A DNA stretch of 64,000 bases, taken from assembly GCA_017433295.1 (NCBI GenBank), contig JAFRHL010000017.1, positions 1 to 64,000 of the forward strand. The letters run 5' to 3'. The translations under genes and the position numbers were made by a program. Under the pieces are notes generated by a model. It was not told the DNA's origin. It saw nothing but the letters and a program-made list of their open reading frames with translations, and made no database searches. This DNA comes from Eubacterium sp. GTDB lineage: Bacteria; Bacillota; Clostridia; Lachnospirales; Lachnospiraceae. Of this stretch, positions 60,069 to 64,000 are shown one piece after another; the first letter of the stretch is position 1, and every line of letters begins with the position of its first letter.

Positions 60069-60097
60069 ATTGTACAACTTTTTTTAATACTTGTAAA
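60069..60097 (-). promoter_or_regulatory. promoter of the GlpA-like oxidoreductase operon
   Basis: On the - strand TTTACA (60092-60097) is 17 nt from TACAAT (60069-60074), close to the sigma-A consensus. Confidence 0.65.
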
Positions 60098-60188
60098 CAC
60101 ATGAATTTATATAATAATCACATTTTGTCATTATTATGATATTGGATTTTTCTGTATACAGACGCCGGAAGGGGCCGGTAAATCAGCA

Positions 60189-60231
60189 TAAAAAAATAGT
60201 GAACGTCAAAAATGAATCTGACGTCCACTAT
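60189..60231 (-). terminator. strong terminator directly after secY
   Basis: ATAGTGAACGTCA (60196-60208) pairs with TGACGTCCACTAT (60219-60231), 12 of 13 pairs and a 10-nt loop, followed on the - strand by seven T. It begins 5 nt after the secY stop. It therefore ends the ribosomal operon here, before any adk, map or infA. Confidence 0.85.
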
Positions 60232-60236
60232 AATTA

Positions 60237-61550
60237 TCAGTCTATCAGGAATCCTGAATAATGTCTTACCAGCATCTGGGATTCGATCTGCTTGATTGTC
60301 TCCAGAATTACGCCGGATACGATGATGATGGATGTTCCGCCAAAGGAAACATGGGCACCGAAATATCCGTTAAAGAAAATCGGAATGACTGCGATAATAC
60401 ATAATCCCACGGCACCGATAAATACTATATAATTCAGGATCGTGGTAAGATAATCCACGGTGGGCTTGCCGGGCCGGATACCCGGGACAAAGCCGCCCTG
60501 TTTCTTCAGATTATTTGCGATCTCCATGGGGTTAAATGTAATGGAGGTATAAAAATACGCAAACAATATGATGAGTACCAGATATACCAGCAGTCCTACG
60601 GTGCGCTTCGGATGCTCCGGATCGCACCAGTTGTTCTGGTTCAGGCAATTTAAGATCGCGCCTGCCAGTCCCTTTGGATCCGCGCCTAAGAGCTGCTTGA
60701 TCACCAGCGGGAACTGGAGCAGGGAGGATGCAAAGATGACCGGAATAACGTTGGCTGTATTAACCTTGATGGGTAATACAGAACCCTGACCGCCGATCTG
60801 TCTTCTTCCCTGAAGCTTCTTGGAATATTGTATCGGAATCTTTCTTTCTGCGTCATTAAGCAGGATGGTAAGAAGGATCGTGCCGATGATCACGAAACCG
60901 ATCACCGCCACCGCGATCACAATACCGCCAATGGGCTTGTCCTGGATAAACTTCTGGTAAAGACCGTAAAGGTCGCTTGGCATACGGGAAACGATATTGA
61001 TCAGAAGGATGATTGATATACCGTTTCCAATCCCTTTATCTGTGATCTGCTCACCCAGCCACATGATGAATACGGATCCGGCTGTCAGGCAGACGATCAT
61101 CTCGATGACTGTCAGTGCATCATAGTTTGTCAGAAGACCCTGACGGCCAAAGCCTATGGCAAGGCCGGCACTTTCCAGAATGGAAAGACCCAGTGTAACA
61201 AATCTCGTGATATTGTTCATCTTCTTACGTCCATCTTCACCGTCCCGCTGCATTTCCTCCAATGCGGGAATAGCAATGGTAAGAAGCTGGATGATAATGG
61301 AAGATGTAATGTACGGAGTAACATTTAATGCAAACAATGACATCTGTTCAAAAGAGCCACCAGTAAAGGAATTCAGTAAGTTAAATGAATCTCCTAACAG
61401 AGAGTCGAGATATTGACTGATCTGGGCCCTGTCGATCCCGGGGATCGGCAGCTGGCAGCCCAGACGTGTAATAATCAATATAAACAGTGTGAAGAGAAGC
61501 TTTTTTCTGATGTCCTTTACTTTCAGAGCATTTCTGAGAGTTTCGAACAT
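60237..61550 (-). CDS. secY: preprotein translocase channel subunit SecY
   Basis: SecY forms the membrane channel for protein export and insertion. The 437-aa protein has ten helices, with LGCQLPIPGIDRAQI in the first part, the second signature GSVFIMWLGEQITDKGIGNG (20 quoted) and near the end GTSIIIVSGVILETIKQIES. The start and the rplO stop share one base (TAATG). It is the last gene of this operon because of the terminator that follows. Confidence 0.97.
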   Translation of the reverse strand: MFETLRNALKVKDIRKKLLFTLFILIITRLGCQLPIPGIDRAQISQYLDSLLGDSFNLLNSFTGGSFEQMSLFALNVTPYITSSIIIQLLTIAIPALEEMQRDGEDGRKKMNNITRFVTLGLSILESAGLAIGFGRQGLLTNYDALTVIEMIVCLTAGSVFIMWLGEQITDKGIGNGISIILLINIVSRMPSDLYGLYQKFIQDKPIGGIVIAVAVIGFVIIGTILLTILLNDAERKIPIQYSKKLQGRRQIGGQGSVLPIKVNTANVIPVIFASSLLQFPLVIKQLLGADPKGLAGAILNCLNQNNWCDPEHPKRTVGLLVYLVLIILFAYFYTSITFNPMEIANNLKKQGGFVPGIRPGKPTVDYLTTILNYIVFIGAVGLCIIAVIPIFFNGYFGAHVSFGGTSIIIVSGVILETIKQIESQMLVRHYSGFLID

Positions 61551-61993
61551 TAAATCACCTCTGCTTTTCCACCTGCTGCTTCAATCTTTTCGGCGGCACT
61601 CTTTGAGAATGCGTTCACCTGGACTGTAAGCTTTTTATTTAACTCTCCGTTTCCGAGAATCTTAACTCCGTCGTAGGAGTTCTTTACCAGACCTGCCTGG
61701 GCCAGTGTCTCAATGGTCACAACGCTGTCAGCTTCAAATCTGTCCAGTTCGGATACATTGATGGCGATGATCTGTTTAGAGTTCCTGCACTTAAAGCCCT
61801 TCTTGGGAAGTCTTCTGTATAAAGGCATCTGACCACCCTCAAAGCCCACACGGATCTTTCCGCCGGAGCGGGATTTCTGACCTTTTTGTCCTCTTCCTGC
61901 AGTCTTTCCGTTTCCTGAACCATGTCCACGGCCTACACGGAAAGCATCGCTGTGTTTTGAACCTGCAGCAGGATGTAAATTAGATAAATTCAT
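61550..61993 (-). CDS. rplO: 50S ribosomal protein L15
   Basis: L15 binds 23S rRNA late in 50S assembly. The 147-aa product has the basic, glycine-rich start (NLHPAAGSKHSDAFRVGRGH, then GSGNGKTAGRGQKGQKSRSG), FEGGQMPLYRRLPKKGFK and a globular C-terminus ending GGKAEVI. It lies 23 nt downstream of rpmD. Confidence 0.97.
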   Translation of the reverse strand: MNLSNLHPAAGSKHSDAFRVGRGHGSGNGKTAGRGQKGQKSRSGGKIRVGFEGGQMPLYRRLPKKGFKCRNSKQIIAINVSELDRFEADSVVTIETLAQAGLVKNSYDGVKILGNGELNKKLTVQVNAFSKSAAEKIEAAGGKAEVI

Positions 61994-62016
61994 TATGGTT
62001 ACCTCCTTATCTGCAA

Positions 62017-62199
62017 TTAAATTTCTTCAACCTTCACTAAATGTCTGACATGCCAGATCATGCCGCGGATGGCGTCGTTGTCAGGCATCTCAACAGTCTT
62101 GTGCATCTTCTTAAGTCCTAAGGCTTCTACAGTTGCTCTCTGCTTGGGGATCGCACCGATAGGAGACTTAACTAATGTGATCTTTAATTTATCTGCCAT
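62017..62199 (-). CDS. rpmD: 50S ribosomal protein L30
   Basis: The 60-aa L30 has the full family pattern: [40 protein letters not shown] and a final [13 protein letters not shown] precedes the ATG. It lies between rpsE and rplO in the standard spc order. Confidence 0.97.
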   Translation of the reverse strand: MADKLKITLVKSPIGAIPKQRATVEALGLKKMHKTVEMPDNDAIRGMIWHVRHLVKVEEI

Positions 62200-62214
62200 T
62201 TTAATAACCTCCTC

Positions 62215-62718
62215 TTACAGCTCATCCACTGATTTGCCGCGAAGTCTTGCAACTTCTTCCGGGGTCTTGATCTTCTTAAGACCTTCGATGGTGGCAAGAA
62301 CAACGTTCTGTTTATTATTGGAACCTAAAGCCTTGGAACGGATATTTTTGTATCCTGCAAGCTCCAGTACGGCACGGGAGGGACCGCCGGCGATAATACC
62401 GGTACCTTCCGGGGAGTTCTTCAGCAGTACGGACGCACTGCCGAATTTGCCGATATAATCATGAGGAATGGATCCTGCTTCATTTACAGGAACCTCAACC
62501 AGCTTCTTGATGGCATCTTCTTTTCCCTTGCGGATGGCTTCGGGGATCTCGATGGCCTTTCCTAAACCGGCACCAACATGACCGTTCTTGTCACCAACGA
62601 CTACCAGGGCAGCAAAACGCATGTTACGTCCACCTTTTACTACCTTAGTAACACGTTTGATTGACACTACAGTTTCTTCTAATTCGAATTGACTTGCATC
62701 AATTATCTCACGCTTCAT
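62215..62718 (-). CDS. rpsE: 30S ribosomal protein S5
   Basis: S5 helps keep decoding accurate and contacts mRNA at the entry site. The 167-aa protein has the double-stranded RNA-binding-like start [33 protein letters not shown] and the C-terminal domain with APS-like [20 protein letters not shown]. Known spectinomycin-resistance sites lie in the VKGG loop, which looks wild type. It follows rplR by 16 nt. Confidence 0.97.
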   Translation of the reverse strand: MKREIIDASQFELEETVVSIKRVTKVVKGGRNMRFAALVVVGDKNGHVGAGLGKAIEIPEAIRKGKEDAIKKLVEVPVNEAGSIPHDYIGKFGSASVLLKNSPEGTGIIAGGPSRAVLELAGYKNIRSKALGSNNKQNVVLATIEGLKKIKTPEEVARLRGKSVDEL

Positions 62719-62734
62719 GTCATATCCTCCTTGT

Positions 62735-63103
62735 TTAGAAATTCAGACCGGCTTCACGGGCAGCTTCAGCCAGAGCCTGAACTTTGCCCTGATAAATGAA
62801 TCCGCCTCTGTCGAAGACAACTTCTGTGATACCTTTTTCAATAGCTCTTTTGGCAATAACGGTCCCCAGGTGGGCTGCTGCCGCAACATCATTGGTCTTC
62901 TCCAGATCGGCGTTTACTTCCTTCTGAGTGGTGGCGGCGGAAACCAGTGTGGTCTGGGCTACGTCATCGATAATCTGAGCATACATGTGTTTATTACTTC
63001 TGAAAACGGCTAAACGGGGAGTAGAAGCAGTTCCGCTGATGCGGTTACGAATTCTTCTATGCTTTTTAGCACGAACTTCTCTTCTTGATTTTTTATTAAT
63101 CAT
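62735..63103 (-). CDS. rplR: 50S ribosomal protein L18
   Basis: L18 binds 5S rRNA together with L5 and L25. The 122-aa product has [35 protein letters not shown], then [19 protein letters not shown] and ends GREAGLNF-like (ARE AGLNF). All family segments are present. It follows rplF by 19 nt. Confidence 0.97.
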   Translation of the reverse strand: MINKKSRREVRAKKHRRIRNRISGTASTPRLAVFRSNKHMYAQIIDDVAQTTLVSAATTQKEVNADLEKTNDVAAAAHLGTVIAKRAIEKGITEVVFDRGGFIYQGKVQALAEAAREAGLNF

Positions 63104-63122
63104 TCTTACTTCCTCCTAATTA

Positions 63123-63662
63123 TTATTTACCGGTCTTGCCGACTTTACGTCTGATTACCTCATCCGCATACTTGATACCCTTGCCCTTGTAAGGTTCAGG
63201 TTTTCTCTTCTCTCTGATCTCAGCTGCGAACTGGCCAACCTTCTGTTTGCTGATGCCCTTAACGGTAATCTTGTTCTGTCCTTCAAGTACTGTCTCGATA
63301 CCTTCCGGATCCTCCATCTCAACCGGATGGGAATAACCAAGAGAAAGGATAAGCTTTTTACCCTGTTTCTGAGCTCTGTAACCAACACCGTTGATCTCCA
63401 GAACCTTTTCATATCCTTTGGTAACACCTGTTACCATATTTGCGATCAGGGAACGGGTAAGACCATGCAGAGATTTCATTCTCTTTAAATCGTTGGGCCT
63501 TGTTACCACTACCTGATTATTTTCGATCTTAATGTCCATTTCGATGGGAAGGTTCTCGGAGAGAGTTCCCTTGGGACCTTTTACTGTCACTGTATTGTTC
63601 TCTGCGATGTTTACCTCAACACCGGCAGGAATGTCAACAGGTAATCTTCCGATTCGTGACAT
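63123..63662 (-). CDS. rplF: 50S ribosomal protein L6
   Basis: L6 lies near the GTPase centre and sarcin-ricin loop of the 50S subunit. The 179-aa protein starts [17 protein letters not shown], has two L6 repeats, [14 protein letters not shown] and the C-terminal signature [20 protein letters not shown] (20 quoted). It lies 67 nt downstream of rpsH. Confidence 0.98.
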   Translation of the reverse strand: MSRIGRLPVDIPAGVEVNIAENNTVTVKGPKGTLSENLPIEMDIKIENNQVVVTRPNDLKRMKSLHGLTRSLIANMVTGVTKGYEKVLEINGVGYRAQKQGKKLILSLGYSHPVEMEDPEGIETVLEGQNKITVKGISKQKVGQFAAEIREKRKPEPYKGKGIKYADEVIRRKVGKTGK

Positions 63663-63729
63663 AGTATACCTCCTTAAATTGTCGGAAAAGACGTGATATC
63701 TTTTCTGTTTTCAGTAAGTTTTCAACCAA

Positions 63730-64000
63730 TTACCATACAAATGCCAGAACTTCTCCGCCAACGTTCATAGCGCGGGCTTCCTTATCGGTTACAACGCCCT
63801 TGTTGGTGGAAATGATGGCTACGCCCAGACCGTTAAATACCTGGGGAAGGTTTGCGGCGTCTGCATATACCCGAAGACCCGGTTTGGAGATTCTCTTCAG
63901 ACCGGAGATGATCTTTTCATTTTTGTCTGCACCGTACTTTAAAGTAACACGGATTGTCTTGAAGTTACCGTCTTCGATCACTTCATAACCTTTTATATAA
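63730..64000 (-). CDS. rpsH: 30S ribosomal protein S8, 5' end outside the window
   Basis: Only the C-terminal 89 or so residues of S8 are present. The frame reads through the window edge ([12 protein letters not shown] at 64000 backwards). The visible part has the [11 protein letters not shown] strand, [20 protein letters not shown] and the S8 signature [20 protein letters not shown], ending [10 protein letters not shown]8 binds helix 21 of 16S rRNA and in several bacteria represses the spc operon. The start codon and upstream genes lie outside the window. Confidence 0.97.
   Translation of the reverse strand, partial: YIKGYEVIEDGNFKTIRVTLKYGADKNEKIISGLKRISKPGLRVYADAANLPQVFNGLGVAIISTNKGVVTDKEARAMNVGGEVLAFVW

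Larger units (their letters stand above)
59937..60236. other. 300-bp AT-rich control region
   Basis: This gap holds the promoter of the GlpA-like operon (60069-60097), an inverted repeat in its leader (59976-60044) and, at the other end, the secY terminator (60189-60231). The leader of about 125 nt is long. I see no gene in it. Confidence 0.75.

Overview
The window looks like a chromosomal segment of an anaerobic, spore-forming Firmicute of class Clostridia, most likely family Lachnospiraceae. This is inferred from gene content and order, not from a database search. Supporting points are a SpoIIID sporulation regulator, SepF, endonuclease-type MutL, class 1B dihydroorotate dehydrogenase with PyrK, HPr with both His15 and Ser46, a GlpA-like/FAD oxidoreductase/DUF1667 trio, and strong GGAGG ribosome binding sites. 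About 95 percent of it is coding, and only spoIIID and the L,D-transpeptidase gene clearly lie on the + strand.

Layout. 1-338: window edge with a possible transposase remnant and a strong REP-like hairpin. 339-2296: a membrane diguanylate cyclase and spoIIID, with a perfect 16-bp inverted repeat in the spoIIID promoter region. 2281-14728 (- strand): a nucleotide-synthesis supercluster read mnmM, pyrK, pyrD, pyrE, three small or medium membrane proteins (one VanZ-like), an M29-type aminopeptidase, pyrC, pyrF, purE, purM, purN, purD and a 72-aa membrane protein. 14751-18545: an inverted repeat, an L,D-transpeptidase (+), uppP and a PcrA/UvrD helicase. 18681-20738: ptsI and ptsH. 20841-27329: a TPR protein, rpsO, rluD, lspA, aroB, sepF, the YggS PLP protein and a HlyD-like protein. 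27382-28849: a YtqA-type radical SAM protein and a small P-loop protein with a structured leader.

28978-39592 is one long cell-shape cluster read radC, mreB, mreC, mreD, PBP2, minC, minD, minE, rodA, mgsA and a D,D-carboxypeptidase. 39767-48006 is a DNA/tRNA maintenance cluster read miaB, mutS, mutL, miaA and a methionine gamma-lyase-like PLP enzyme. 48007-48647 is non-coding and carries a + strand terminator with no gene. A coiled-coil protein and tRNA-Glu(CUC) follow. 49617-55157 is a branched-chain amino acid ABC transporter (livKHMGF) with a cytidylate kinase-like gene attached. After a lone rmlA and a 489-bp gap with a long inverted repeat comes the FAD oxidoreductase trio. 60237-64000 is the distal spc ribosomal operon (rpsH to secY), which ends at a strong terminator immediately after secY.

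The genes are mostly housekeeping. I found no phage, CRISPR array, toxin-antitoxin pair or defence island. The less ordinary signals are in the RNA and repeat layer: the spoIIID palindrome, the orphan terminator, the structured leader at 28883-28924, the long palindrome at 56392-56518 and GGGTGCTG intercistronic hairpins in two operons. Two gene-level oddities are a roughly 230-residue insertion in the PBP2 transpeptidase domain and the end of the spc operon at secY.
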